NCBI GenBank assembly: GCA_004297935.1
Contig: SCRE01000003.1
Coordinates: 51,880 to 115,879 of the forward strand
Origin: Microbacteriaceae bacterium
Lineage (GTDB): Bacteria > Actinomycetota > Actinomycetes > Actinomycetales > Microbacteriaceae
DNA length: 64,000 nucleotides
Direction: 5' to 3'
In this document: piece after piece, positions 26,561-35,154 of the stretch
How the letters are laid out: every line of letters starts with the position of its first letter
Position numbering within the stretch: the stretch's first letter is position 1
Made by a program: the position numbers and the translations under genes
The notes under the pieces: generated by a model
Told to the model about the DNA's origin: nothing
The model's database searches: none
Seen by the model: only the letters and a program-made list of their open reading frames with translations

Positions 26561-28342
26561 TCAGCTCAGCGGCGGCGTGCGCCCGGGCGCGGTGCGTCGC
26601 GAACCTGTTGCCTCGAACGCCGCGGCCAACATCAGCAGGGCCGTATCGCTATAGGCGCGACCGGCGAAGGTGAGCCCGACAGGCATGCCGATGTCGCTCA
26701 TCGTGCCCATCGGCACCGTCACCGTCGGGATTCCAAGGTGCCGGATTGCGAGGTTGCCGTTCGCCACCCACACCCCGTTGCGCCAACCGAGAGCTGCGGA
26801 TGCCGCATTCACGTCCATGTCCGCGGGGCCGACATCCGCGACCGCCGGAAAGATGACGGCGTCGAGGCCTTGTCCGTCCATCCACTCTTCGAGGTCGATC
26901 CGCCGGGTCTCCTCGAGACCACGCACCCCGACTTCGAGAAAGCGGATGTCGGTCATCGCCTCCACCGGACGATCACGGATGATCGCCGGGTACGTTGCGA
27001 TGTCGTCGTCGAAGCCGTCGTAGCGATCGGGCAGCGCGCCGTCGGGCTGCGGAAAGATCGTGTCCCCGTCGACATTCGCCAATCGGTTCAACGCGGGATC
27101 GTCGTTGGCGCGCAGGAAGTCGTCCCACGCCCAGGCCGACAGGTCGGTGATCTCGCTGTGCAGATAGTCCGAACCGACGAGGCCGCGCGTGGCGATCGTC
27201 GGGGCCCCCGGGCGGTCACCCTCGTAGTTCGAGACGACGGGAAAGTCGACGAGCACGACCTCGGCACCGGATGCTTCCAGGTCGCGCTTCGCCTCCCACC
27301 ACAGCTCCAGTATCGATTCGCGTGTGCGAATCGGCTGGCCGGTCGAGCCGCCGATGCCCGGATGCTCGCCGGTACCGGCGTCCGGATCCTCGTTGATATA
27401 CATGCGCGGCACGCCGAAGCGCTTGCCGGCGAGCGCGGCGCGTACGTGGCCGGCATCGACCGGAGCCAATGGCGGATAGTGTTCGGGGCGCACAGTCGAG
27501 GCGAGCGGAATCTCGACCCACGGCTGTACCCGCCAGAAGTCGCCGCGGTGCCCGCCGTCGTGGTGCACGCCGTCGCGGTTCCGGTCATCGCGGTTCTGGT
27601 CGTCGCAGTGCTGATCATCATCGGCGACGAGCACTTCCAGCAGTTCGAGCAGATCGGCCATGGTTCGGGTGTGTGGAACGACGACATCCATCGTCGGTAC
27701 GAGCGGCCAGTTGCCGCGCACCGAGATCACGCCGCGAGACGGCGTATAGGCGCACAATGCGTTGTTCGACGCCGGTGCGCGCCCGGATGACCAGGTTTCC
27801 TCGCCGAGCCCGAACGCCGCGAAGCTCGCCGCGGTCGCGGTGCCCGAGCCGTTCGACGACCCGGAGCCGAACGCCGAGGTCAGATACTCGGCGTTGTATG
27901 GGCTCTCGGCCCGGCCGTACACGCCGCGCTGCATGCCGCCGTTGGCCATCGGGGGCATGTTGGTCAGGCCGATGAGCACGGCGCCGGCGTCTCGAAGTCG
28001 TTCGATCGCGAAGGCGTCGCGCTGTGCGATCAGGTGCTCGAAGGCGGGAGAGCCTGCAGCCGCGGTCAGGCCCTTCGCGAGGTAGCTGTCCTTCGCCGTG
28101 TACGGGATGCCGTCGAGCGGCCCGCGTGCCTCCCCGCGCGCGCGGCGCTCGTCGGATGCTCGCGCGGCAGCGCGCGCATCCGGATTCATGACGATCACGG
28201 CGTTCAAACGCGGGCCGTTCCTGTCGTAGGCGTCGATGCGCGCGAGATAGGCGTCAAGGAGCTCCTCGCTCGTCGTCTCACCGCTCTCGAGTGCGGAACG
28301 CAACCCGGCGATCGTCGCCTCCGTCACCTCGAAACCGCTCAT
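26561..28342 (-). CDS. Amidase signature family enzyme with low-complexity insert
   Basis: A 593-residue enzyme, long for the family. The catalytic elements are visible: Lys84 in YTAKDS, the cis-Ser in GSGSSNGSG (residues 159-167), and the nucleophile Ser in ETWSSGRAPASN. The C-terminal RLGIPTVTVPMG-type segment is also present. Residues about 243-263 are a DDQ/DRN/HDG-rich insert encoded by 15-bp near-repeats at 27559-27618. Its ATG overlaps the stop of the agmatine deiminase gene (ATGA), so both are read from one transcript; it may hydrolyse the N-carbamoyl or amide product of that pathway, but that is inference. Confidence 0.87.
   Translation of the reverse strand: MSGFEVTEATIAGLRSALESGETTSEELLDAYLARIDAYDRNGPRLNAVIVMNPDARAAARASDERRARGEARGPLDGIPYTAKDSYLAKGLTAAAGSPAFEHLIAQRDAFAIERLRDAGAVLIGLTNMPPMANGGMQRGVYGRAESPYNAEYLTSAFGSGSSNGSGTATAASFAAFGLGEETWSSGRAPASNNALCAYTPSRGVISVRGNWPLVPTMDVVVPHTRTMADLLELLEVLVADDDQHCDDQNRDDRNRDGVHHDGGHRGDFWRVQPWVEIPLASTVRPEHYPPLAPVDAGHVRAALAGKRFGVPRMYINEDPDAGTGEHPGIGGSTGQPIRTRESILELWWEAKRDLEASGAEVVLVDFPVVSNYEGDRPGAPTIATRGLVGSDYLHSEITDLSAWAWDDFLRANDDPALNRLANVDGDTIFPQPDGALPDRYDGFDDDIATYPAIIRDRPVEAMTDIRFLEVGVRGLEETRRIDLEEWMDGQGLDAVIFPAVADVGPADMDVNAASAALGWRNGVWVANGNLAIRHLGIPTVTVPMGTMSDIGMPVGLTFAGRAYSDTALLMLAAAFEATGSRRTAPGRTPPLS
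27559..27618. repeat. Imperfect 15-bp repeats in the amidase gene
   Basis: GTCATCGCGGTTCTG, GTCGTCGCAGTGCTG and flanking relatives run in tandem and encode an Asp/Arg/His-rich insert on the minus strand. Confidence 0.6.
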
Positions 28343-29394
28343 GATGCCTGCGGTGCGGCACCGCCGTCGAGTGCCGGCTGCTGCTGTGTGATGCAGTGGA
28401 TGCCACCGCCCCGCGCGAGGATCGGCCGGGCGTCCACGGTGACGACGCGGCGCCCCGGGTAGACGTCGGCCAGGATCGCGGCGGCCGCGGCATCCGCACG
28501 TTCATCGCCATAGCCGCAGGCGATGACCCCGCCGTTGACCACGAGGTGGTTGACGTAGCTCCAATCGACGAACCCCTCGTGATCGCGGATCGTGGCCGGC
28601 GCCGGCAGTGGGATGATCTCGAACGCGCGCCCTGCGGCATCCGTCTGGGTTTCGAGGAACGCGTGCAGATCGCGAGAAACGGAAAAATCCGGATGGTCGG
28701 GGTTGCGTTGCGAATGCAAAAGCACACAGCCGGGCGATGGGATGGTCGCGATCATGTCGACGTGGCCGCGGGTTCCGTAGTCCTCATAGTCGCGGGTCAG
28801 GCCGCGCGGCAGCCAGACCGTGTGGCGGGTGCCGAGCGTTCGGGCGAACTCCTGCTCGATGCGCCTCTTGTCGGCGTAGGGATTGCGGCCGATGTCGAGT
28901 TGGACGGTCTCGGTGGCCAGCACGGTGCCGTCACCGTCGACATGGATTGCGCCGCCCTCGTTGACGAGCACGGAGCTGATGACCTCTGCGCCGACCTGCG
29001 CGGCGACGAATCGAGCGATCTCCCGGTCGAGATCCCAGGCCGCCCAGTGCTGCGCGCCCCAGCCGTTGAAGATCCAATCGACGGCGCCGAGCACGCCGGG
29101 CCGATCGTCGTCCACGACGAAAGTCGGGCCGAAATCGCGCATCCAGAAGTCGTTGAGCGGTGCCTCGAGCTGCTCGATCTCGTTGCCGAGCATTCGGCGG
29201 GCTCGATCGGTTTCGCTCGGATCGAGCACCATTGTTACCGGCTCGAACTCTGCGACAGCGTGTGCGACGGCGCTCCAGGTCGCGTATGCCTCCTCGGCAG
29301 CTACGGGATCGTCGCCGAGGGTGCTGCCGGTGCGGGGGAAGGCCATCCAGGTGCGCTCGTGCGCAGCGGTCTCGGCGGGCATACGCCAGGCCAT
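28339..29394 (-). CDS. aguA: Agmatine deiminase
   Basis: A 351-residue guanidine-modifying enzyme from ATG 29394, which has AGAGGAG upstream; longer starts would add a low-complexity stretch encoded by repeats. Motifs: WMAFPR, NDFWMRDFGPTFV, NEGGAIHVDGDG, DYGTRGHVDMIA, and the catalytic cysteine in GGGIHCITQQQP at the C-terminus. The enzyme converts agmatine to N-carbamoylputrescine and ammonia in the cytoplasm. It leads an operon with an amidase, where other bacteria have AguB, and is divergent from a TetR-type regulator with a shared operator. Confidence 0.92.
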   Translation of the reverse strand: MAWRMPAETAAHERTWMAFPRTGSTLGDDPVAAEEAYATWSAVAHAVAEFEPVTMVLDPSETDRARRMLGNEIEQLEAPLNDFWMRDFGPTFVVDDDRPGVLGAVDWIFNGWGAQHWAAWDLDREIARFVAAQVGAEVISSVLVNEGGAIHVDGDGTVLATETVQLDIGRNPYADKRRIEQEFARTLGTRHTVWLPRGLTRDYEDYGTRGHVDMIATIPSPGCVLLHSQRNPDHPDFSVSRDLHAFLETQTDAAGRAFEIIPLPAPATIRDHEGFVDWSYVNHLVVNGGVIACGYGDERADAAAAAILADVYPGRRVVTVDARPILARGGGIHCITQQQPALDGGAAPQAS

Positions 29395-29407
29395 GCGGAA
29401 CTCCTCT

Positions 29408-29446
29408 GTTGCGGGTGGGTCGTTGCGGGTGGGGGTGTTGCGGGTG
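29408..29446. repeat. GTTGCGGGTG repeats upstream of agmatine deiminase
   Basis: GTTGCGGGTG appears three times with 14-15 bp spacing at 29408, 29422 and 29437, between the operator and the aguA start. Confidence 0.7.
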
Positions 29447-29476
29447 CGTGCTTGTGTCTTCATCTCGGAGATCGCG

Positions 29477-29492
29477 TTGATCACGTGATCAA
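29477..29492. promoter_or_regulatory. Perfect palindromic operator for the TetR regulator
   Basis: TTGATCACGTGATCAA is a perfect 16-bp palindrome. It lies 34 bp before the tetR-like start and 83 bp before the aguA start, the usual position for a TetR-family autoregulatory and target operator. Confidence 0.75.
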
Positions 29493-29525
29493 TAACAGTG
29501 CGAATGTATCTAGACTGGTGCCACG

Positions 29526-30152
29526 ATGTCAAGAACTCCGGGCAAGAAGGCCGAAAGAAAAGCACCATCGCAGCGGGCGGCCGAGATCGCGTCCGCCGCC
29601 CGCCGACTGGCTTTGGAAGGCGGCCTCTCCGCAGTCACGCTCCGTGCCGTTGCCGCGCGCGCAGGTGTCGCCCCGGCCTTGGTCGCGCACTACGAACCGA
29701 ACATGGACGCGCTCGTCGCCGAGACGTTCGCCACTGTCGTTCACGCCGAGATCGACGCGGTGAGCGCGCTGATCGCCACGGAAGCGACCGCCCGCAGCCG
29801 TCTGGCGCATCTGCTCAGCACGCTGCTGGATGGCAGCCGTACCGATGTGACGGTGGTCTGGGTCGACGCCTGGACGCTCGGTCGACGCAATGACGCGCTT
29901 GCCGCACGCGTGCGCACGGAGATGGATGCGTGGCAGGCCGTGATCCGCGAGATCATCGAGTGCGGGGTCAGGCTGGGCGAATTCGAGACGGATGATGCGG
30001 CAGCCGTCTCCTGGCAGATCCTCGGCATGATCGATGGGCTGAACGCACAGGCGCTGGTGCGCTGGGGTGCGGCCACCGATCGAAGCCTGTTGCTCGCACA
30101 TGCCGTCGAAGGGATGCTGCGCCTGTCGCGCGGATCGCTGCCGGTCGGGTAG
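29526..30152 (+). CDS. TetR/AcrR family transcriptional regulator
   Basis: A 208-residue repressor. The DNA-binding domain occupies residues about 14-62 (RAAEIASAARRLALEGG, SAVTLRAVAARAGVAPALVAHYE), followed by an alpha-helical ligand domain with WVDAWTLGRRNDAL and DAAAVSWQILGMIDGL, a BetI-like pattern. It is divergent from the agmatine deiminase-amidase operon with a perfect palindrome between them, so it probably represses that operon and itself. The inducer could be agmatine or a related polyamine; that is inference. Confidence 0.9.
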   Translation: MSRTPGKKAERKAPSQRAAEIASAARRLALEGGLSAVTLRAVAARAGVAPALVAHYEPNMDALVAETFATVVHAEIDAVSALIATEATARSRLAHLLSTLLDGSRTDVTVVWVDAWTLGRRNDALAARVRTEMDAWQAVIREIIECGVRLGEFETDDAAAVSWQILGMIDGLNAQALVRWGAATDRSLLLAHAVEGMLRLSRGSLPVG

Positions 30153-30385
30153 GGCGTCGGTCGAGTTGCACGGTATGACGCGGTCGGCGGATCGGCCAAG
30201 CTCTGTCCGGTCGCCGGTCGCCGGTCGCTTCGGCCGTGTCATCAGGTCCAGTAGCGTCTGCGCATCTCGGCGCCGAACGGTCCCGGCAACGTTGTCGATG
30301 AACCGTTGGACGGGGGAATCCTCTGCCGTCACAATCGTGTCCTGTTTCGTTGAATCGTTCGTTGAATCTTGTGCGCGAAGCGCCG

Positions 30386-30835
30386 CTAGCCAGCCTCGCG
30401 CGGCTCGCAGATGACGACGGGGATCTCGCGAGTCGTCTTCTTCTGGTATTCGGCGTAGCCGTGATACGACTTCACGATGGCCGGCCACAGTTCTGCTCGT
30501 TCCTCAGCGGTGGCCCTGCGTGCGCGCATCGGCATGGTCTTGTCGCGAACGGACAATTCGACGTCGGGGTTGGCCAGGAGATTCAGATACCACTGCGGAT
30601 GCCGGTCGTCGCCTCCCTTCGACGCGACCAGGCAGTATCGGCCATGGTCGTGCACCGGTGAGTTCAGCATCGTCGCGCGGCGTTTGCCCGTAGTGCGGCC
30701 GACGGTGTGCAGTTCGACGACGGTGACCGATCCTATCGACCATCCGACGCGACCGCCGCTCACCGCCACCAGTGCGCGGTGTGACGCGTTCAGCGACTTC
30801 ATCGCCACGTCGGTCATCCGATTGCGAAAACTCAT
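30386..30835 (-). CDS. Deazaflavin (F420)-dependent nitroreductase family protein
   Basis: A 149-residue protein from ATG 30835 (MSFRNRMTDV). It has the split-barrel DDN/DUF385 pattern: VVELHTVGRTTGKRRATML, DHGRYCLVASKGGDDRHPQWYLNLLANPDVEL and the end PVVICEP. These proteins use F420 or FMN to reduce enones, nitro compounds or fatty acids. In the same frame upstream the sequence is only tandem-repeat DNA, which supports the short start. Confidence 0.88.
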   Translation of the reverse strand: MSFRNRMTDVAMKSLNASHRALVAVSGGRVGWSIGSVTVVELHTVGRTTGKRRATMLNSPVHDHGRYCLVASKGGDDRHPQWYLNLLANPDVELSVRDKTMPMRARRATAEERAELWPAIVKSYHGYAEYQKKTTREIPVVICEPREAG

Positions 30836-30872
30836 ACTCGGAGTCTGCCACCGCCCAGGGGTGGAGGGCTGT

Positions 30873-30943
30873 GCGATTCTTCCCGGGTGATTCTCCCGGG
30901 TGATTCTTGCCGAGCGATTCTTCCCTGGCGATTCTTCCGGGAT
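30873..30943. repeat. 13-14-bp tandem repeat, five copies
   Basis: GATTCTTCCCGGGT-like units begin at 30875, 30889, 30902, 30916 and 30930. The array lies in the promoter gap between the divergent nitroreductase and msrA genes. Confidence 0.85.
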
Positions 30944-31037
30944 GCACGGACCGACTCGGGAACAGGGCACTCGGTGAAAGTGTTGTCTCCTCCTGTGGCA
31001 TCGGCGGCGTACGCTGCTGAGGAGAGGAGATCACACC

Positions 31038-31559
31038 ATGTCGGGAACAACCGAGACCGCGATACTTGCCGGAGGATGCTTCTGGGGCGCGCAACAGCTG
31101 CTCCGTCGGCGTCCGGGGGTGACCTCGACCCGGGTCGGCTACTCTGGCGGCACCACGCCGAACGCGACATACCGCAATCACGGTGCTCACGCCGAGTCCG
31201 TTGAGATCGTCTTCGACCCGGAACAGCTCAGCTTCCGTGACCTGCTCGAGTTCTTCTTCCAGATCCACGACCCGTCGACCAAGGACCGTCAGGGCAACGA
31301 CGTGGGAGCCAGCTACCGCTCGGCGATCTTCTACACGACCGACGAGCAGAAGCGGGTCGCTGAAGAGACGATCGCGGATGTCGACGCGTCCGGCCTGTGG
31401 CCGGGCAAGGTCGTCACCGAAGTGACCCCGGCCGGCCCATTCTGGCAGGCAGAAGAGGAACACCAGGACTATCTCGAGAAGTACCCGAACGGGTACACCT
31501 GCCACTACGTGCGGCCGGGCTGGGAGCTGCCCCACCGGGAGAGCCAGCCCGCCGGCTAG
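31038..31559 (+). CDS. msrA: Peptide-methionine (S)-S-oxide reductase
   Basis: A 173-residue protein with the MsrA catalytic motif GGCFWG (nucleophile Cys14), [49 protein letters not shown] and [19 protein letters not shown]. It repairs methionine S-sulfoxide in proteins using thioredoxin. The length and all conserved blocks are typical. The ATG is preceded by GAGGAGA. Confidence 0.95.
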   Translation: MSGTTETAILAGGCFWGAQQLLRRRPGVTSTRVGYSGGTTPNATYRNHGAHAESVEIVFDPEQLSFRDLLEFFFQIHDPSTKDRQGNDVGASYRSAIFYTTDEQKRVAEETIADVDASGLWPGKVVTEVTPAGPFWQAEEEHQDYLEKYPNGYTCHYVRPGWELPHRESQPAG

Positions 31560-31571
31560 AGTGTCAGCCGG
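31552..31571. terminator. Small hairpin at the end of msrA
   Basis: CCGGCT/AGCCGG arms (31552-31557, 31566-31571) enclose the stop codon of msrA and lie before the convergent ogt gene. No T tract is present. Confidence 0.3.
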
Positions 31572-31615
31572 TCGACGAGCGCCGACTCATCGACGAGCGC
31601 CCGGATTGCGCCCGT

Positions 31616-32128
31616 TCAGAACAGTCGACCGGCCTTCACCTCGGCAGGCGCTTCGAGGTCGAGCAGGAATTGTTTGCGCTCGAGGCCGCCTGCGTAACCG
31701 GTGAGCTTGCCGTCCTTGCCGACGACGCGGTGGCAGGGGATGAAGATCGACAGGGGATTGTGTCCCACGGCCTGTCCGACGTTCTGCGCCAGCGCCCTGT
31801 TGCCGAGCTTCTGCGCGATTTCGCCGTAGGTGATCGTCTGCCCGAACGGAATCTCCTTCAGAATGGCCCAGACCTGCTCCTGGAATGGATCGCCGAAGGT
31901 GGCCATCGGAAGATCGAAGGTGGTGCGGGTGCCGTCCAGATACTCGCGCAACTGAGCTGCGGCCGTCGCGAGGAGAGGGTCGTCCTCGATCGTGGTCGGT
32001 GCGCCCAGGAACTCGGCGGTGGGCAGATACCAGTGCCGCGGAAAGTACAGTCCGCTGACAGCGTCATCCGCGGCGCAGATGGTCAGTCGGCCGATGGCCG
32101 TATCGATGACGGCGTGACGGTTGTTCAT
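31616..32128 (-). CDS. ogt: Methylated-DNA--[protein]-cysteine S-methyltransferase
   Basis: A 170-residue suicide repair protein. The C-terminal domain has FQEQVWAILKEIPFGQTITYGEIAQKLG, ALAQNVGQAVGHNPL, and the acceptor-cysteine motif IPCHRVVGKDGKLTGYAGGLERK. It removes O6-alkylguanine lesions. The start ATG 32128 lies inside an 18-bp duplicated segment, so the upstream region may have been copied together with the start codon. Confidence 0.94.
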   Translation of the reverse strand: MNNRHAVIDTAIGRLTICAADDAVSGLYFPRHWYLPTAEFLGAPTTIEDDPLLATAAAQLREYLDGTRTTFDLPMATFGDPFQEQVWAILKEIPFGQTITYGEIAQKLGNRALAQNVGQAVGHNPLSIFIPCHRVVGKDGKLTGYAGGLERKQFLLDLEAPAEVKAGRLF

Positions 32129-32161
32129 GGGAGGTCAGCTGTCCATGGGAAGTCGGTTGTC
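32126..32161. repeat. 18-bp tandem duplication over the ogt start
   Basis: CATGGGAGGTCAGCTGTC at 32126-32143 is repeated with three changes at 32144-32161. The first copy contains the ogt start codon (CAT on the plus strand). Confidence 0.75.
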
Positions 32162-32176
32162 CGTGGGGATGGGCGT

Positions 32177-33106
32177 TTACGGCAGGATGTGACCGGCCGC
32201 GGTGAACAGCCGATACCACTCCTCGCGCGTCAGCGGGACCTCCGATCCGGCAGCCGAGCGGCGTACGCGATCCGGGTTGGTCGTGCCGAGAACGACCTGC
32301 ATGTTTGCCGGATGCCGAGCAATCCAGGCCACGGCAATCGCCTCGGAAGCCACGTGGTATGCGATCGCCAACTCGTCGATCGCGTCGTTCAGCGCGGCGA
32401 AGTTCTCACGATCGCCCAGGAACACCCCATCGAAGAAGCCCTTCTGGAACGGCGACCATGCCTGCAGGGTGATGTTGTTCAGTCGACAGTAGTCGAGGAC
32501 GCCGTTGTCACGGTCGATCGACTGGTCGAGGCCGGACATGTTCGCCGCGATCCCGGCGGCGACGAGTGGGGCGTGGGTGATGCTCAACTGCACTTGGTTG
32601 ACGATCAGGGGTTGGCGCACGGAGTGCTTGAGCAATTCGATCTGCCCGGGCGTTTGGTTCGAGACCCCGAAGTCGCGCACCTTGCCGGCGCTGTGCAGGG
32701 TGTCGAACGCATCAGCCACCTCGTCGGGTTCGACGAGTGCGTCCGGCCGGTGCAGCAGCAGGATGTCGAGGTAATCGAGGTTCATGGCCTCCAGCGACTC
32801 GTCGACCGAGCGCAGGATGTGCTCCTTCGAGAAATCCCAGAATCCGTCCCGAATGCCGACCTTCGATTGCACGACGACCGACTCGCGCTCCGCCGGCGAA
32901 AACGAGACGGCGCCGCCGAAGCGGCGTTCGCAGTCGTGGCGTTGCGCACCATAGACGTCCGCATGATCGAACATGTTGATCCCGGCATCCCTGGCGGTTC
33001 CGACGAGGGTGCGGATCTCCTGATCGCTGAGAGAGCCGATTCGCATCAGGCCCAAGATCACAGTGGAAACCGATACGTTCGTCTGAGGCAGCGTGAGGAT
33101 TCTCAT
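32177..33106 (-). CDS. Aldo/keto reductase
   Basis: A 309-residue TIM-barrel reductase of the YdhF type. Active-site residues fit: Asp and Tyr in FDHADVYGA, Lys in VVVQSKVGI, His in ILLLHRPDAL. The C-terminal part has VVLGTTNPDRV, which binds the NADPH phosphate. It probably reduces small carbonyl compounds. It starts at ATG 33106, divergent from the ferric-reductase operon. Confidence 0.92.
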   Translation of the reverse strand: MRILTLPQTNVSVSTVILGLMRIGSLSDQEIRTLVGTARDAGINMFDHADVYGAQRHDCERRFGGAVSFSPAERESVVVQSKVGIRDGFWDFSKEHILRSVDESLEAMNLDYLDILLLHRPDALVEPDEVADAFDTLHSAGKVRDFGVSNQTPGQIELLKHSVRQPLIVNQVQLSITHAPLVAAGIAANMSGLDQSIDRDNGVLDYCRLNNITLQAWSPFQKGFFDGVFLGDRENFAALNDAIDELAIAYHVASEAIAVAWIARHPANMQVVLGTTNPDRVRRSAAGSEVPLTREEWYRLFTAAGHILP

Positions 33107-33241
33107 GTCTCCATGCTAGGTGGTACGGTTCGGGCGGCTCACGCTTGCTCGATCGGGTGGATCACATCTGGTTGAGGTCTGGTTCATAGGTCGCTCCCAG
33201 TTTCCCAGAATGCGCAAAAAACCCGTCCGTAGCGTTGAAGC

Positions 33242-34615
33242 ATGACAACGATCACGTCGCCCGATCAGGCGCAGCCGCTGCGCAGGAGGCGACCGCCCGC
33301 CACCCGCGTGCGCGCCATCGCGCTGCGACTTGCAATCGTTGTCGGAACCCTGATCGTGTTGATCATGTGGTGGGCGAGCACCCCGTCGCCGCTCGCCGGA
33401 ACACCAGCGCAGCTGACGACGACGATCGGCGAGCTGAGTGGCATGCTCGGCGGCTATCTGGTGTGCGTCCAGGTGCTGCTGATCGCCCGCATACCGTGGT
33501 TCGAGGCGGCGGTGGGCATGGACAGGCTCGTGGCCTGGCACAGGACGCTGGGCGCCACGGTCGTCTTCTTGATCATCACCCACGTGCTTTTCATGATCGT
33601 CGGGGGCATGTTCCTCGACAGGCAGCTGCCATGGTCGGAACTGATCACGATCCTGCAGAGCTATCCGGACATGATCACGGCCCTGATCGGCACGATCGCG
33701 TTTCTGCTCATCGGCTTCAGCAGTGCGCGCGCCATCCGTGCGCGACTGCCCTACGAGGTCTGGTACTGGCTGCATGTGAGCGTATATGCTGCGATCTTCC
33801 TCACCTTCCTGCATCAACTGAGTGCCGGAGTGCACTTCGTCAACGATCCGGTGAACCGCGCCCTGTGGCTTCTGCTCTATCTGGCGACGGCGGCCGCCGT
33901 GCTGACCTGGCGCGTGGCGTTGCCGCTGCGGGTGGCATGGCGGCATCGGTTGCGGGTCGAGCAGGTCGTCGCCGAGAACGCCGGAACGACGAGCGTGTGG
34001 TTCAGCGGCCGCAACCTCGATGAGCTCGGAGTGCGTGCCGGCAACTTCATGTCGTTCCGGTTCCTGTCCTGGGGGCATCTGCTGACGGCGCATCCGTATT
34101 CGATCTCGCGCGTTCCGGATGGCCGTTATCTGCGCATCACCGTCGGGGCGCTCGGGAATCACTCTCGGGCGATCCGGCAGCTTCGACCCGGAACGCTCGT
34201 CTTCGCAGAGGGCCCGTTCGGGCATTTCACAGCCGACCGCGCCACGCGCGCCCGCATTCTGCTGGTCGCCGGCGGCTCGGGCATCGGGCCGATCCGCGCG
34301 CTCGCCGAGGATCTCATCGCTCGAGGGCACCAGGTGGTGCTGCTCTATCGCGCCCGATCGGGTGAGCACCTGGCGCTGTGGGCCGAACTGAACGCCATCC
34401 CGGGGCTCGTCGTCGTGCCGCTCATCGGACGTCGACGAGAACTCGGCTACGACCCGCTGTCGGCAGAGATGCTCAGACGGCTCGTTCCAGACATCCTGAC
34501 GCGAGAAGTGTTCCTGTGCGGGCCGGAGGGGATGGCGCTGCAGGTCGTCGATTCGCTTCACAGACTGCGGCTGCCCTCACGCGTCATCCATCGAGAAGAA
34601 TTGAGCATGTCATGA
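33242..34615 (+). CDS. Ferric reductase-like membrane flavoprotein
   Basis: A 457-residue protein: about six membrane helices (residues 25-235) with heme-type histidines in WHRTLGA, ITHVLFM, WYWLHVSVY and FLHQLSAG, followed by an FAD-binding barrel (FMSFRFLSW, HPYSIS) and an NAD(P) domain (LLVAGGSGIGPIRAL, VFLCGPEGM). It would move electrons from NAD(P)H through FAD and heme across the membrane. Its last codons overlap the next gene (ATGTCATGA), and the partner FMN-binding protein and ApbE follow, forming one electron-export unit. Confidence 0.92.
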   Translation: MTTITSPDQAQPLRRRRPPATRVRAIALRLAIVVGTLIVLIMWWASTPSPLAGTPAQLTTTIGELSGMLGGYLVCVQVLLIARIPWFEAAVGMDRLVAWHRTLGATVVFLIITHVLFMIVGGMFLDRQLPWSELITILQSYPDMITALIGTIAFLLIGFSSARAIRARLPYEVWYWLHVSVYAAIFLTFLHQLSAGVHFVNDPVNRALWLLLYLATAAAVLTWRVALPLRVAWRHRLRVEQVVAENAGTTSVWFSGRNLDELGVRAGNFMSFRFLSWGHLLTAHPYSISRVPDGRYLRITVGALGNHSRAIRQLRPGTLVFAEGPFGHFTADRATRARILLVAGGSGIGPIRALAEDLIARGHQVVLLYRARSGEHLALWAELNAIPGLVVVPLIGRRRELGYDPLSAEMLRRLVPDILTREVFLCGPEGMALQVVDSLHRLRLPSRVIHREELSMS

Positions 34616-35154
34616 GCAGGAAATGGCGAGGCACGGCCTTGTTTGCGATCATTCTGGTCACGATGGGCCTCACGATCGGGCTGAAGCTGTACACCGGATC
34701 CGGGGCGAGTCTCGCCGCCGCGCCCAGCGCGGTCGGTTCGCCCACAGCCGGCGCGGGCACGCCGAGTTCACAGCCGACCGCATCCGCCTCATCGTCGCCG
34801 TCTGCCACGAGCGGCTCGTCGTCCGGTTCCACATCGTCCGGGCCGACCTCCTCCGGTTCCACGTCGTCTGCTGCGGCCACGGGCACCGCGACGATCAGCG
34901 GCGCGGTCGAGCAGACGCCGTACGGGCCGATCCAGGTGTCTGTCACGTTCTCCGGCACGAAGATCACCGCCGTCACCGAACTGCAGTCTCCGAACGATCG
35001 CGACCGCAGCATCCAGATCAACTCGCAGGCCGCTCCGATTCTGGCCCACGAGGTGATCTCCGCACAGTCCGCGCAGATCGACTCGGTGTCCGGGGCCACG
35101 TACACGTCGCAGGGTTATGCGGCCTCGGTCCAGGCGGCGATCGACAAGCGATGA
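34612..35154 (+). CDS. Secreted FMN-binding domain protein, flavinylation substrate
   Basis: A 180-residue protein: signal-anchor helix (about 8-24), a Ser/Gly/Thr-rich linker (about 30-90), then an FMN-binding domain of the RnfG/NqrC type (about 92-180). Near the C-terminus, DSVSGATYTS matches the S-G-A-T motif whose Thr receives FMN in a phosphoester bond from ApbE. The enzyme for that is encoded next, with an ATGA overlap. It should accept electrons outside the cell from the membrane reductase before it. Confidence 0.9.
   Translation: MSRKWRGTALFAIILVTMGLTIGLKLYTGSGASLAAAPSAVGSPTAGAGTPSSQPTASASSSPSATSGSSSGSTSSGPTSSGSTSSAAATGTATISGAVEQTPYGPIQVSVTFSGTKITAVTELQSPNDRDRSIQINSQAAPILAHEVISAQSAQIDSVSGATYTSQGYAASVQAAIDKR

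Noticed and set aside
26504..27790. 428-codon plus-strand frame
   Set aside because: It is antisense to the amidase, which has a full catalytic triad.
31397..33175. 592-codon open frame on the plus strand
   Set aside because: It is antisense to ogt and an aldo/keto reductase and has no recognisable protein; a product of high GC.
33116..34561. 481-codon minus-strand frame
   Set aside because: It is antisense to the ferric-reductase-like gene and has no recognisable domains.
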